DNA of 64,000 nucleotides, taken from the NCBI GenBank assembly GCA_016286035.1, contig JAEERY010000092.1:35257-99256 (forward strand), written 5' to 3'. Position numbers and translations under genes: made by a program. Every line of letters starts with the position of its first letter. Position 1 is the stretch's first letter. A model generated the notes under the pieces. It saw nothing but the letters and a program-made list of their open reading frames with translations. It was not told the DNA's origin and ran no database searches. The stretch is from Lachnospiraceae bacterium (GTDB lineage Bacteria > Bacillota > Clostridia > Lachnospirales > Lachnospiraceae). This document shows positions 28,496 to 38,761 of the stretch, piece after piece.

Positions 28496-30214
28496 GTGTC
28501 CAATAAAACTATAGATTCGATCATGCTGTCCAAGATGTTTCTTGCCAGCGCAAAGAATCTTGATTCCAAAAAAGAATGGATCAATGAACTTAATGTATTC
28601 CCCGTTCCTGACGGTGATACAGGTACAAATATGACCATGACGATCATGTCTGCGGCAAAAGAGGTCGCTACACTTACAAGTGATGACATGGAAACGCTTT
28701 GCAAGAGTATCTCAAGCGGTTCTTTAAGAGGAGCAAGAGGTAACTCCGGTGTTATCCTTTCACAGCTGTTAAGAGGTTTCACAAAGGTCATAAAAGAAAC
28801 AAACGAGATCGATGTTAAGATCATAGCCGATGCCTGCGAAAAGGCTGTTGAGACCGCTTACAAGGCAGTTATGAAACCTAAGGAAGGAACAATCCTAACC
28901 GTTGCAAAAGGAGTGAGCACAAAAGCCAGAGAGCTTGCCGATGCAGGTGAAGAGGATATATCTAAGTTTTTGGAAGCTGTTATCGATTACGGTAACAAGA
29001 CTCTTGAAAAGACTCCCGAAATGCTTCCCGTTCTCAAGCAGGCAGGTGTTGTGGATTCCGGCGGACAGGGACTTATGGTAGTCCTTCAGGGTGCGTATGA
29101 TCTCTATCTAGGAAAAGATGTAGATATAACGGTTATGGAAAGCACCGTTACACCCGGTGTTAGCAAAGTTGATTCTTATAAGGAAAGCATCGATTCAGAG
29201 GATATCAAGTTCGGTTACTGCACCGAGTTCATAATAATGCTCGATAAGGCTTTTAATATCAAGCAGGAGCTTGATTTCAAGTCATACCTCGAGTCTATCG
29301 GTGATTCGATAGTAGTTGTTGCCGATGATGAGATAGTAAAGGTACATGTACATACGAACGATCCCGGTATGGCTATCCAGAAGGCTCTTATGTACGGTTC
29401 TCTTTCAAACATGAAGATAGACAACATGCGTCTTGAGCATCGTGAAAACCTTGTGCGTCATAATGAAAAAGGCGAACTCGAAGTAAAAGACGATGTTGAG
29501 ATAAGTGCTGTATACAAACAGCCCGAAGAGACCCCCGAACCCGTCATGGAGCATAAGGATGATGCTTTCATAGCCATCTCTGTAGGAACGGGAATGGATG
29601 AGATCTTCAAGAGTCTTGGAGTTGACTACGTTATATCAGGCGGTCAGACCATGAACCCTTCGACAGAAGACATCATAAATGCGATAGAGAAGATCAACGC
29701 AGATAACATATTTGTTCTTCCAAACAACAAGAACATCATACTTGCCGCAAATCAGGCGAGAGATCTGACGGCCGATAAGAATATCGTGGTAATACCCACA
29801 AAGACTATCCCTCAGGGAATCTCGGCTCTTATTGGTTATGTTCCGGGCAGTTCAGCCGCTGATAACGAGAAGGCAATGTGTGAATCGATCGAATACATCA
29901 AATCCGGTGAGGTTACCTATGCCGTAAGAGATACAATGATCGACGATAAGCAGATCAAGTCCGGAGACTATATGGGTATCGGAGACGGAAAGATCCTTTC
30001 TGTAGGTGCCAAACTTGAAAATGTTGTTCTTGATATGATCGACAACATGGTCGATGAATCAACAGAGCTTATCAGCATTTACTATGGTGAAGACATAGAT
30101 GAATCAAAAGCTCAGTCTCTTGTAAAGAAGGTGACAAAGCGTCATAAAGAATGCGAGGTCGAACTTCAATACGGCGGTCAGCCGATATACTATTATATAG
30201 TTTCTGCTGAGTGA
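28496..30214 (+). CDS. fakA: DAK2-domain fatty-acid kinase subunit (FakA/YloV-like)
   Basis: A 572-residue kinase of the FakA family, which phosphorylates fatty acids bound to DegV-type FakB proteins. The N-terminal DAK2 domain has the metal- and ATP-binding NVFPVPDGDTGTNM and GARGNSGVILSQ motifs. A middle domain follows, then a C-terminal region with DYVISGGQTMNPST and FVLPNNKNI typical of YloV. The start is GTG at 28496, positioned after a very strong AAGGAGGAGA site. A DegV protein encoded at 32395 is a candidate partner. Confidence 0.9.
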   Translation: MSNKTIDSIMLSKMFLASAKNLDSKKEWINELNVFPVPDGDTGTNMTMTIMSAAKEVATLTSDDMETLCKSISSGSLRGARGNSGVILSQLLRGFTKVIKETNEIDVKIIADACEKAVETAYKAVMKPKEGTILTVAKGVSTKARELADAGEEDISKFLEAVIDYGNKTLEKTPEMLPVLKQAGVVDSGGQGLMVVLQGAYDLYLGKDVDITVMESTVTPGVSKVDSYKESIDSEDIKFGYCTEFIIMLDKAFNIKQELDFKSYLESIGDSIVVVADDEIVKVHVHTNDPGMAIQKALMYGSLSNMKIDNMRLEHRENLVRHNEKGELEVKDDVEISAVYKQPEETPEPVMEHKDDAFIAISVGTGMDEIFKSLGVDYVISGGQTMNPSTEDIINAIEKINADNIFVLPNNKNIILAANQARDLTADKNIVVIPTKTIPQGISALIGYVPGSSAADNEKAMCESIEYIKSGEVTYAVRDTMIDDKQIKSGDYMGIGDGKILSVGAKLENVVLDMIDNMVDESTELISIYYGEDIDESKAQSLVKKVTKRHKECEVELQYGGQPIYYYIVSAE

Positions 30215-30234
30215 TCATTTTGATAGTGTACTGA

Positions 30235-30260
30235 TAGCCCTCCCTATTTCGGGAGGGCTA
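30235..30260 (+). terminator. Strong hairpin after fakA
   Basis: TAGCCCTCCC and GGGAGGGCTA pair perfectly around a TATTTC loop. The T-tract afterwards is poor, so it may be a weak terminator or an mRNA-stabilising hairpin. Confidence 0.55.
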
Positions 30261-30283
30261 TATCAATATAACGAAAGTTTATC

Positions 30284-32329
30284 ATGAATCTTAACAGTCC
30301 CGTAACACAGATAAAAGGTGTTGGAGAGAAGACAGCCGGTTATCTTAAAAAACTCAATATAGAAACAGTAAGGGATCTTATCTTTTATATCCCAAGGGAT
30401 TTTGTGCTCTTTGAAAGTCCGATCATCCCTAGCGAAGAAATGTCGGGAAGAGTTATAGCATTCAGGGGATTTCTTAAAGCAGGTTCTTTTAACGGTACCA
30501 AGAAAGGTCGTTTCACGTATTCACACATGGCATTTATGTGTGAATCCCGTTTAATAAGGGTTGCTGTCTTCAATATGCCTTATTTAAAAAAGCAGCTCGA
30601 TCCCTTAAAGGAATATGTTTTAAGAGGTGTGCTCGAAGTAGGCTCAAAAGGCGCCATGAGCATGACTCAGCCGCGTATATATACATTAAATCAGTACTCG
30701 GAGATAGAAGGAACGCTTCAGCCGGTATATCCTCTCACAAAAGGAATATCAAACAATGCTATAAGCAAAGCAGTAAGGCAGTCACTTGAAACTGTTTGTG
30801 TACCCAGTGACGGTATGGATGATCTATATAACGGCTCCATCAGTTTCAGCGATGCTGTAAAAAACATGCATTTTCCTCAAAACATGGATACTTTCATACT
30901 TTCGCGTGAAAGGATAGTATTCCATGAGTTCTTAAGCTTTGTTCTTCAGATGAAGACAGATGCGAATCTGACTAAGAATATCCCTTTTGATAAGGTTATG
31001 ATCGAAACCGCCGATACATCAAGACTCATCGAAAGACTTCCATACAGACTAACAAATGCTCAGTTAAGATGCTGGGATGACATTAAAAACGATATGACAT
31101 CAGGCATATGCATGAACAGACTGGTTCAGGGTGATGTCGGAAGCGGAAAGACCATAATTGCTTTTCTTGCGCTCATAATGAACGCAAAGAACTCTCATCA
31201 GGGCGCACTTATGGCACCTACCGAAGTCCTCGCCAGACAGCATTACGATAAGCTTGTGGAAACGTCAAAGAAATACGATCTGGATCTTGATATAAAGCTG
31301 TTACTCGGCAGTATGTCAGCGTCAGCCAAGAAAGCCGTATATGAAGAGATAGAAAACGGCAGTGCCTCTATAGTGATCGGTACTCATGCTGTATTTCAAA
31401 AGAAAGTCACTTACAAAGATCTTACGCTTGTTATCACGGATGAACAGCACAGGTTCGGTGTAAACCAGCGTGAGACTCTGGTAAACAAGGGAGATAAGGT
31501 GCATCTTCTCGTTATGAGTGCCACCCCCATACCCAGAACGCTCGCATTCATACTTTACGGAGATATCTCAATATCTCTCATAGATGAATTACCCGGGGAA
31601 CGTATTCCTATCAAGAACTGTGTTGTAGGCAGGAAATTCAGGAAAAAATCGTACGAATTCATAGCCGAACAGATAAAGGAAGGCCGCCAGGCTTATGTGA
31701 TATGTCCGCAGATAGAGGAAGGTGATGATCCCAATCTAGAAAACGTAACGGATTATTCCGCTAAGCTTTCTTCAGTTCTTGGGGGAAATGTGAATGTAGT
31801 TTCATTGCACGGCAAGATGAAAGCCGATGAAAAAGACAGGATAATGACTGAGTTTAAAAACAGAAACATTGATGTTTTGGTCTCAACCACAGTCATAGAA
31901 GTAGGGATAGATGTGCCCAATGCTACCGTAATGATGATAGAAAACAGTGAACGTTTCGGTCTGGCGCAGCTTCATCAGTTAAGAGGCAGGGTAGGAAGAG
32001 GAAAGTATCAGAGCTATTGCATATTCATATCCTCAAAAGAAGATAAGGATACCATGAAGAGGCTTTCTATCCTCAACGATACCAATGACGGTTTTAAGAT
32101 CGCCGATGAGGATCTTAAGTTAAGAGGACCGGGTGATCTGTTCGGGATCAGACAGAGCGGAGAGTTCGGTTTCATAATCGGTGATATATACAACGATGCC
32201 AGCATCCTTAAAAAAGCCTCCGAGTGTGCCGATAGGCTGATCAAATCAAACGACAAAGACAAGCTTGATAAGATCGTTGAAAGCATTAACGACACAATGA
32301 TTAATTCGGTTGACTTTAGAACTATATAA
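30284..32329 (+). CDS. recG: ATP-dependent DNA helicase RecG
   Basis: A 681-residue helicase that remodels stalled forks and branched DNA. An N-terminal wedge/OB domain (about 1-230) starts with a helix-hairpin-helix-like IKGVGEKTAGYLKKL. The superfamily 2 motor has Walker A GDVGSGKT (283-290), DEQH-type motif II (TDEQHRFG), SATPIPRT, and helicase motif VI in QLRGRVGRG. The length is standard. Confidence 0.97.
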   Translation: MNLNSPVTQIKGVGEKTAGYLKKLNIETVRDLIFYIPRDFVLFESPIIPSEEMSGRVIAFRGFLKAGSFNGTKKGRFTYSHMAFMCESRLIRVAVFNMPYLKKQLDPLKEYVLRGVLEVGSKGAMSMTQPRIYTLNQYSEIEGTLQPVYPLTKGISNNAISKAVRQSLETVCVPSDGMDDLYNGSISFSDAVKNMHFPQNMDTFILSRERIVFHEFLSFVLQMKTDANLTKNIPFDKVMIETADTSRLIERLPYRLTNAQLRCWDDIKNDMTSGICMNRLVQGDVGSGKTIIAFLALIMNAKNSHQGALMAPTEVLARQHYDKLVETSKKYDLDLDIKLLLGSMSASAKKAVYEEIENGSASIVIGTHAVFQKKVTYKDLTLVITDEQHRFGVNQRETLVNKGDKVHLLVMSATPIPRTLAFILYGDISISLIDELPGERIPIKNCVVGRKFRKKSYEFIAEQIKEGRQAYVICPQIEEGDDPNLENVTDYSAKLSSVLGGNVNVVSLHGKMKADEKDRIMTEFKNRNIDVLVSTTVIEVGIDVPNATVMMIENSERFGLAQLHQLRGRVGRGKYQSYCIFISSKEDKDTMKRLSILNDTNDGFKIADEDLKLRGPGDLFGIRQSGEFGFIIGDIYNDASILKKASECADRLIKSNDKDKLDKIVESINDTMINSVDFRTI

Positions 32330-32394
32330 AAGTAAAATATAGATTGGTTTATATTCAATGAATTCGATCATTGTATTGTTGGGTAAGTATTTGT

Positions 32395-33270
32395 ATGAAA
32401 AAAGTCGCAGTAATGACAGACAGCAATTCGGGAATATCTCAGGAAGATGCTGCAAAGCTCGGGATAACTGTCATCCCAATGCCTTTTACCATAGATAACG
32501 TGGATTATTATGAAGGCGTAAATTTAAGCCAGGATGAATTTTATAAACTGCTTGATGCCGGCGGAGATGTTCTCACATCACAGCCCAGTCCCGACAGTAT
32601 AATGGATGCATGGGATAACGCTCTTAAGACCAATGACGAGATCGTATATATCCCTATGAGTTCTGGATTGTCAGGATCATGCCAGACAGCTTATATGTTA
32701 GCTTCCGATTATGATGGAAAAGTATTCGTAGTTGATAATCAGAGGATAAGCGTTACTCAGAGTCAGTCGGTCTTTGATGCTCTCGAACTTGCAAAGCGCG
32801 GAAAGAGCGGTTCCCAAATCCGCGATATTCTTATAGAAGATAAATTCAATTCAAGTATATATATAATGCTTGATACTCTTAAATATCTTAAAAAGGGCGG
32901 ACGTGTAACTCCTGCGGCTGCAGCCTTGGGAGAACTCTTAAAGATAAAGCCCGTGCTTCAGATTCAGGGTGAAAAACTTGATGCGTTTGCAAAGGCAAGA
33001 ACTCTGTCTTCCGGAAAGAGCATCATGTTCAATGCGGTAAGAGATGATGCCAATAAGCGTTTCGGAGGACTTGATCCCGATAACATCATGATCTATGTCG
33101 CATATACGGCTGGCACAGATGTGGAAGCATTCGAAAATGAAGTAAGGCAGGAATTCCCTGATTTTGAGATCACAAGATCGGAACCTTTATCACTCTCTAT
33201 TTCGTGCCATATCGGAAGAGGCGCAGTCGGATTTGCATGTATCAAGAAGCTTAAATACGATGAGCTGTAA
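32395..33270 (+). CDS. DegV family protein (FakB-like fatty-acid-binding)
   Basis: A 291-residue DegV-fold protein that binds a single fatty acid. The family start VAVMTDSNSGISQEDAAKLGI, the TSQPSPD segment and the SSGLSGSCQTA loop are present, with LKYLKKGGRV and a C-terminal SISCHIGRGAVGFA. I use the ATG at 32395 giving MKKVAVMTD. With FakA (28496) it could form a fatty-acid kinase. It ends at a strong terminator. Confidence 0.88.
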   Translation: MKKVAVMTDSNSGISQEDAAKLGITVIPMPFTIDNVDYYEGVNLSQDEFYKLLDAGGDVLTSQPSPDSIMDAWDNALKTNDEIVYIPMSSGLSGSCQTAYMLASDYDGKVFVVDNQRISVTQSQSVFDALELAKRGKSGSQIRDILIEDKFNSSIYIMLDTLKYLKKGGRVTPAAAALGELLKIKPVLQIQGEKLDAFAKARTLSSGKSIMFNAVRDDANKRFGGLDPDNIMIYVAYTAGTDVEAFENEVRQEFPDFEITRSEPLSLSISCHIGRGAVGFACIKKLKYDEL

Positions 33271-33300
33271 AATTTATAAATAATCGAAAAAACACCATCA

Positions 33301-33327
33301 GGCAGGAACATTGTTCCTGCCTTTTTT
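33301..33327 (+). terminator. Intrinsic terminator after degV
   Basis: GGCAGGAAC (33301-33309) and GTTCCTGCC (33313-33321) form a perfect 9-bp stem with a 3-base loop, followed by six T residues. Confidence 0.93.
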
Positions 33328-33412
33328 GTACCAAAATCTTGTAGTCAAAAGATAGCATTTATCAATATTTTGTGGTAAGATAGATAAGGTTAAGTTTAAG
33401 TGAGGTTTAAAT

Positions 33413-35335
33413 ATGTCAAAGGCTGATGATTATAACGCATCCAGTATAACTGTCCTTGAAGGACTTGAAGCGGTCAGAAAAAGACCGGGAATGTATATAG
33501 GAAGCGTATCAACCAAAGGATTGAATCATCTCATATACGAGATAGTGGATAACTCTGTAGATGAGCATCTTGCAGGTTTCTGCTCGCTGATCAAGGTTAC
33601 CCTTGAAGAGGATGGCTCTGCGACCGTTGAGGATAACGGAAGAGGTATCCCTATTGAGATGCACGAAAAAGGTATGAGTGCGGAAAGACTGGTATTCACG
33701 ACACTCCATGCCGGTGGTAAGTTTGATGACTCCGCGTATAAGACCAGCGGTGGTCTGCACGGTGTCGGCTCATCTGTCGTTAATGCATTGTCAAAAAGAT
33801 TGACTGTCAGAGTCAAGAAGGGCGGCGGCATATATGAAGATTCATATGCTTACGGTGTACCGACTCTTGAACTCGAAAACGGGCTTCTTCCTCAGGTCGG
33901 AAAGACAAGGGAGACCGGAACATGCATTAATTTCCTTCCCGATGAAACAATCTTTGATAAGACATGGTTTAAGGAAGAGGATGTAAAGAGCCGTCTTCAT
34001 GAGACCGCTTATCTTAATCCCGATCTTACCATCATATTTGAAGATAAGAGAAAAGCCCTAAAAGAATATGTGGAATTTCATGAGCCCGACGGACTCATCG
34101 GTTTCATAACGGATATGAACAGAACAAAGGAAACCGTTCATGATCCCATATATTTTAAAGGTGAATCTGAAGGCATAACCGTTGAATGTGCTTTCCAGTA
34201 TGTTAATGAGTTCCATGAGAACGTTCTCGGTTTCTGTAACAATATATATAACGCAGAAGGCGGAACTCACCTTACTGGATTTAAGACACAGTTTACGACC
34301 GTGATGAACAACTATGCCAGAAGCCTTGGCATCTTAAAGGAAAAAGACGCCAACTTCACAGGTGCCGATGTAAGAAACGGCATGACTGCCATCATATCGA
34401 TCAAGCATCCCGATCCCAGATTCGAGGGCCAGACCAAGACAAAACTTGATAACCAGGACGCAGCCAAGGTAGTCGCTAAGATAACGGGTGAAGAGATAGT
34501 ACATTATTTTGACAGAAATGTTGAAATATTAAAGAATGTCCTAAGCTGCGCAGAAAAAGCCGCAAAGATCAGAAAAACCGAAGAAAAAGCCAAGACAAAC
34601 ATGCTGTCAAAGCCCAAATACAGTTTCGACAGCAACGGAAAGCTTGCAAACTGCGAATCAAAAGATCCAAAGAAATGCGAGATTTTCATTGTCGAAGGTG
34701 ATTCGGCTGGCGGAAGTGCAAAGACCGCACGTAACAGAAATTTTCAGGCCATCCTTCCGATAAGAGGTAAGATCTTAAACGTTGAGAAGGCTTCTATAGA
34801 CAAGGTCCTTGCCAATGCAGAGATAAAGACCATGATAAACGCCTTTAACTGCGGATTCTCTGAAGGCTACGGCAACGATTTCGATATAACAAAACTTCGC
34901 TATGACAAGATAATAATAATGGCCGATGCCGATGTCGACGGAGCTCATATATCAACGCTGCTTTTGACACTGTTCTACAGATTCATGCCGGAACTTATAT
35001 ATGAAGGTCATGTATATATAGCAATGCCTCCTCTTTACAAGGCAATGCCTTCAAAGGGCCCGGAAGAGTACCTCTACGATGACAAGGCGCTCGAGAAATA
35101 CCGCAAGACCCATAAAGGACCGTTCACTCTTCAGAGATATAAAGGTCTCGGTGAGATGGATGCCGAACAGCTTTGGGAGACGACACTCGATCCCGAGCGA
35201 AGGAAACTGAAACAGGTTGAGATCGAGGATGCCCGTATGGCAAGCGATATAACAGAACTCCTTATGGGTAATGATGTTCCTCCGAGAAAAGCCTTTATCT
35301 ATGAGCATGCAAATGATGCCGAACTCGATGTATAA
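33413..35335 (+). CDS. Type IIA DNA topoisomerase subunit B (GyrB/ParE)
   Basis: A 640-residue ATPase subunit of DNA gyrase or topoisomerase IV. The GHKL ATPase has ITVLEGLEAVRKRPGMYIG, EIVDNSVDE, DNGRGIP and GGLHGVGSSVVNALS. The Toprim domain has EGDSAGGSAK and MADADVDGAH, and the C-terminal QRYKGLGEMDAEQLWETT follows. The partner subunit follows 17 bases later. The pair is not next to dnaA/recF and the partner lacks a GyrA box, so topoisomerase IV (ParE) is my preference, but motif wording such as ILNVEKA is also GyrB-like. Confidence 0.9.
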   Translation: MSKADDYNASSITVLEGLEAVRKRPGMYIGSVSTKGLNHLIYEIVDNSVDEHLAGFCSLIKVTLEEDGSATVEDNGRGIPIEMHEKGMSAERLVFTTLHAGGKFDDSAYKTSGGLHGVGSSVVNALSKRLTVRVKKGGGIYEDSYAYGVPTLELENGLLPQVGKTRETGTCINFLPDETIFDKTWFKEEDVKSRLHETAYLNPDLTIIFEDKRKALKEYVEFHEPDGLIGFITDMNRTKETVHDPIYFKGESEGITVECAFQYVNEFHENVLGFCNNIYNAEGGTHLTGFKTQFTTVMNNYARSLGILKEKDANFTGADVRNGMTAIISIKHPDPRFEGQTKTKLDNQDAAKVVAKITGEEIVHYFDRNVEILKNVLSCAEKAAKIRKTEEKAKTNMLSKPKYSFDSNGKLANCESKDPKKCEIFIVEGDSAGGSAKTARNRNFQAILPIRGKILNVEKASIDKVLANAEIKTMINAFNCGFSEGYGNDFDITKLRYDKIIIMADADVDGAHISTLLLTLFYRFMPELIYEGHVYIAMPPLYKAMPSKGPEEYLYDDKALEKYRKTHKGPFTLQRYKGLGEMDAEQLWETTLDPERRKLKQVEIEDARMASDITELLMGNDVPPRKAFIYEHANDAELDV

Positions 35336-35352
35336 ACAAGCGGAAAGATACC

Positions 35353-37599
35353 ATGAATAATAACGAAGATATCATAAAAACCGAATATTCCGAAGTGATG
35401 CAGAAGTCCTACATCGATTATGCGATGTCGGTCATAGTGGCGCGTGCGCTTCCGGATGTAAGAGACGGATTAAAGCCGGTTCAGCGAAGAACTCTGTATG
35501 ATATGCACGAACTCGGTATAAGATACGACAAGCCCTACAGAAAATCAGCACGTATAGTCGGTGATACAATGGGTAAATATCACCCTCACGGTGATTCATC
35601 TATCTATGATGCACTTGTTGTCATGAGCCAGGACTTTAAAAAAGGCATGCCTCTTGTTGACGGTCATGGAAACTTCGGTAACATCGAAGGTGACGGTGCG
35701 GCTGCGATGCGTTATACCGAAGCCAGGCTCCAGAAGGTCACTCAGGAATGTCTTCTTGCTGATCTTGACAAGGATGTTGTCGATTTCATTCCCAATTTCG
35801 ATGAGACCGAAAAAGAGCCTTCCGTACTTCCTTCAAAATTCCCCAATCTTTTAGTCAACGGAACAGAGGGTATTGCGGTAGGTATGGCAACAAGCATACC
35901 TCCTCATAATCTTTCGGAAGTTATCAGTGCCATGAAGGCATACATGAAGGATGAGACAATCTCTACCTCCAGACTCATGAAATATATCCAGGGTCCCGAT
36001 TTCCCTACAGGCGGTATAGTAACCAACAAAGATGAGCTGCTTGAGATCTACAGAAGCGGTCAGGGTAAGATAAAAGTCAGGGGCAAGGTTGAAATAGAAA
36101 AAGGTAAGAACGGTAAGACAAACGTTGTCATAACCGAGATACCTTATACCATGATAGGTGCCAACATAACCAAGTTTTTGCAGGATGTAGCTTCACTCGC
36201 CGACAGCAAAAAGACCATGGACATCGTTGATATCTCAAATCAGTCTTCAAAAGAAGGTATACGTATCGTCATTGAGCTTAGAAAAGATGCCAATGTAGAT
36301 AACTTTATCAACCTTCTCTACAAGAAGACCAAACTCGAGGATACCTTCGGCGTAAATATGCTCGCCATAGCCGGCGGAAGACCCGAGACCATGGGGCTTA
36401 AGCGTATCCTAAAAGAATGCGTTGACTTCAGATATGAAGTTACCACGAGAAAATACACAAATCTTCTTGAAAAAGAAAGAAGCAAAAAAGAGATCCAGGA
36501 AGGTCTCATAAAAGCATGCAATGTCATAGATCTTGTGATCGAGATCTTAAGAGGCTCAAAAGACAGAGCACAGGCAAAAGCATGTCTTATAGAAGGAAAG
36601 ACAGACGGTATCAAGTTTAAGAGTAAAGAGAGCAAGGTTATGGCAGGCCAGCTCATGTTCACCGAAGCTCAGGCCAATGCCATACTCGAGATGCGACTCT
36701 ATAAATTGATAGGTCTTGAACTTGAAGCTTTAATAGCGGAACACAATGAGACTGTAGCCAACATTTTCAAATACGAGGACATACTCGAAAGAAAAGACAG
36801 CATGGCACAGGTCATCATCAATGAACTTGATGAAATCAAGAAAGAGTATTCCAGAAGCAGAAGAACCGTTATAGACAACTGCGAAGAAGCTGTTGTCGAG
36901 GAAGTCTCTGTACCTGAGATGGAAGTTGTATTCATTATGGATCGCTTCGGATACGCAAAGCTTATCGATGTTCCTACATACGAAAGAAACGAAGAGGCCG
37001 TGCTTGCCGAGAACAAATATATATGCAGATGCAAGAACACAGGTAAGATATGTCTGTTCACAAATACCGGTCAGCTGCATACCATTAAGGCATTGGATCT
37101 TCCTCTCGGAAAATTCAGAGACAAGGGTAAGCCCATAGATAATGTAAGTAATTATTCATCTGCTGTCGAGAATATCGTTGCGGTGGCCAGCCAGAGCGAG
37201 CTTAATCTCTACAGACTGATATTTGTTACAAAACTGAGCATGATGAAAGTTGTTGACGGCGGTGAGTTTGATGTCGCAAAGAGAACAGTAGCCGCAACAA
37301 AGCTTTTGGATGATGACGAGCTTATAAACGTAACACCTGTCAAGGAGCAGAGAAACATTGTCTTAAAGACCAATGACGGTTACTTTTTAAGATTTCCCAT
37401 AGAGGAGATCCCGGAAAAGAAAAAAGCCGCAGTCGGTGTAAGAGGCATGAAGCTTGGCGCCAAGGACTTTGTAGACGAAGTATTCTATACGCAGAATGCC
37501 GTTGAACAAAACTACGATTATAATGGCAAGATACTTGCTCTCAACTCAATAAAGCTCGGAAAACGAGACAGCAAAGGAACCAAGATAAGAGGAAACTGA
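35353..37599 (+). CDS. Type IIA DNA topoisomerase subunit A (GyrA/ParC)
   Basis: A 748-residue DNA breakage-reunion subunit. The winged-helix and tower region has [16 protein letters not shown], and [13 protein letters not shown] includes the quinolone-resistance Ser and Asp positions in wild-type form. The catalytic Tyr lies in [11 protein letters not shown] coiled-coil arm and C-terminal beta-pinwheel blades follow. The pinwheel lacks a recognisable QRRGGKG GyrA box and the chain is shorter than typical GyrA, both of which favour ParC. It pairs with the B subunit just upstream. Confidence 0.9.
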   Translation: MNNNEDIIKTEYSEVMQKSYIDYAMSVIVARALPDVRDGLKPVQRRTLYDMHELGIRYDKPYRKSARIVGDTMGKYHPHGDSSIYDALVVMSQDFKKGMPLVDGHGNFGNIEGDGAAAMRYTEARLQKVTQECLLADLDKDVVDFIPNFDETEKEPSVLPSKFPNLLVNGTEGIAVGMATSIPPHNLSEVISAMKAYMKDETISTSRLMKYIQGPDFPTGGIVTNKDELLEIYRSGQGKIKVRGKVEIEKGKNGKTNVVITEIPYTMIGANITKFLQDVASLADSKKTMDIVDISNQSSKEGIRIVIELRKDANVDNFINLLYKKTKLEDTFGVNMLAIAGGRPETMGLKRILKECVDFRYEVTTRKYTNLLEKERSKKEIQEGLIKACNVIDLVIEILRGSKDRAQAKACLIEGKTDGIKFKSKESKVMAGQLMFTEAQANAILEMRLYKLIGLELEALIAEHNETVANIFKYEDILERKDSMAQVIINELDEIKKEYSRSRRTVIDNCEEAVVEEVSVPEMEVVFIMDRFGYAKLIDVPTYERNEEAVLAENKYICRCKNTGKICLFTNTGQLHTIKALDLPLGKFRDKGKPIDNVSNYSSAVENIVAVASQSELNLYRLIFVTKLSMMKVVDGGEFDVAKRTVAATKLLDDDELINVTPVKEQRNIVLKTNDGYFLRFPIEEIPEKKKAAVGVRGMKLGAKDFVDEVFYTQNAVEQNYDYNGKILALNSIKLGKRDSKGTKIRGN

Positions 37600-37600
37600 T

Positions 37601-38155
37601 ATGCGAGTCATTGCGGGAACAGCGCGTTCCGTTCCGCTGATATGTCCATCAGGAATGGACACGAGACCTACTACGGATAAGATAAAAGAAACACTTTTTA
37701 ACATGATAAACTTCGATCTTCCGGATTGTGTATTCTTTGATCTTTACAGCGGTAGCGGTGCAATAGGAATAGAAGCTATAAGCAGAGGAGCAAAACACGC
37801 TTACTTTGTAGAAAACAATAAAAAAGCCGCTGAATGCATAAAGGCAAATATTATCAAGTGCAAGTTTCAGGATCAGGCAACGATCATATCAAGAGATGTC
37901 AGCGATGCGCTCTATGAGATCCATGACAAGGCAGACATCATCTTTATGGATCCGCCCTACGAAAAGGGTTCTGAGGCCAATATCATGAAACAGCTTCTTA
38001 CCTCAAAGCTCATTCATGAAGACACGATTTTCATCATAGAAGCCAAGATGGAACGTGATTTCAGCGATGTATGCGCACTTGGATATGAGATATACAAGGA
38101 AAAGTTCTATAAATCGAACAAACATGTTTTCTTCAGACTTGCTCAGGACAAATAA
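37601..38155 (+). CDS. rsmD: 16S rRNA (guanine966-N2)-methyltransferase RsmD
   Basis: A 184-residue SAM-dependent methyltransferase. The N-terminus MRVIAGTARSVPL and TRPTTDKIKETLFNM are typical, DLYSGSGAIGIEA is the SAM motif and MDPPYEKG is the catalytic DPPY motif. It begins 1 base after the topoisomerase stop. The next gene is coaD, a common neighbour in Firmicutes. Confidence 0.95.
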   Translation: MRVIAGTARSVPLICPSGMDTRPTTDKIKETLFNMINFDLPDCVFFDLYSGSGAIGIEAISRGAKHAYFVENNKKAAECIKANIIKCKFQDQATIISRDVSDALYEIHDKADIIFMDPPYEKGSEANIMKQLLTSKLIHEDTIFIIEAKMERDFSDVCALGYEIYKEKFYKSNKHVFFRLAQDK

Positions 38156-38248
38156 TTGCATTGAGACAGTTCAAAAATGCTTATATTTCTTGTATAATAT
38201 ATTTTGTGTTTTCTATAACTTATCAAGCAAAAGGAGATGGAACACATT

Positions 38249-38743
38249 ATGCATGCTGCGATATATCCGGGCAGTTTCGATCCGGTCACATTCGGACATT
38301 TAGACATCATCAACAGAGCTGCCGAAATGTTCGATGAAGTAATTGTAAGCGTACTGGACAATTGCAATAAGACACCATTGTTTTCAGTTGAAGAACGTGT
38401 TAATATACTAAAGAAAGCCACCGAGAACATTCCAAATATAAGAGTGGAATCCTTCAGCGGCCTTCTGATAGATTATGCTCGTTCAAAGGATGTCAATATC
38501 GCCATAAGAGGGTTACGTGCGATAACGGATTTTGAATACGAACTGCAGATAGCTCAGACAAACAAGCTTCTAAGTGCAGGTTCGCTTGATACGATCTTTT
38601 TGACGACCAGCTTGGAATATGCCTACCTTAGTTCATCAGGTGTAAAGGAAATAGCATATTTCGGCGGTGATATAAGTAAATGCGTACCTGATTTCGTTGC
38701 CGATATGGTATATGAAAGATACGAACAAAATAAAAGAAATTAA
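38249..38743 (+). CDS. coaD: Phosphopantetheine adenylyltransferase
   Basis: A 164-residue nucleotidyltransferase that makes dephospho-CoA from phosphopantetheine and ATP. The [18 protein letters not shown] motif holds the T/HxGH signature and [18 protein letters not shown] is conserved. I prefer the ATG at 38249 because the ATG at 38237 directly abuts the AAGGAG site. A TATAAT lies at 38193-38198, so it may have its own promoter. Confidence 0.95.
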   Translation: MHAAIYPGSFDPVTFGHLDIINRAAEMFDEVIVSVLDNCNKTPLFSVEERVNILKKATENIPNIRVESFSGLLIDYARSKDVNIAIRGLRAITDFEYELQIAQTNKLLSAGSLDTIFLTTSLEYAYLSSSGVKEIAYFGGDISKCVPDFVADMVYERYEQNKRN

Positions 38744-38761
38744 GAAAGGTTGAAGGGGTAC

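Noticed and set aside
38237..38239. Upstream ATG of coaD
   Set aside because: It directly follows the AAGGAG site with no spacing, so the ATG at 38249 is the better start.
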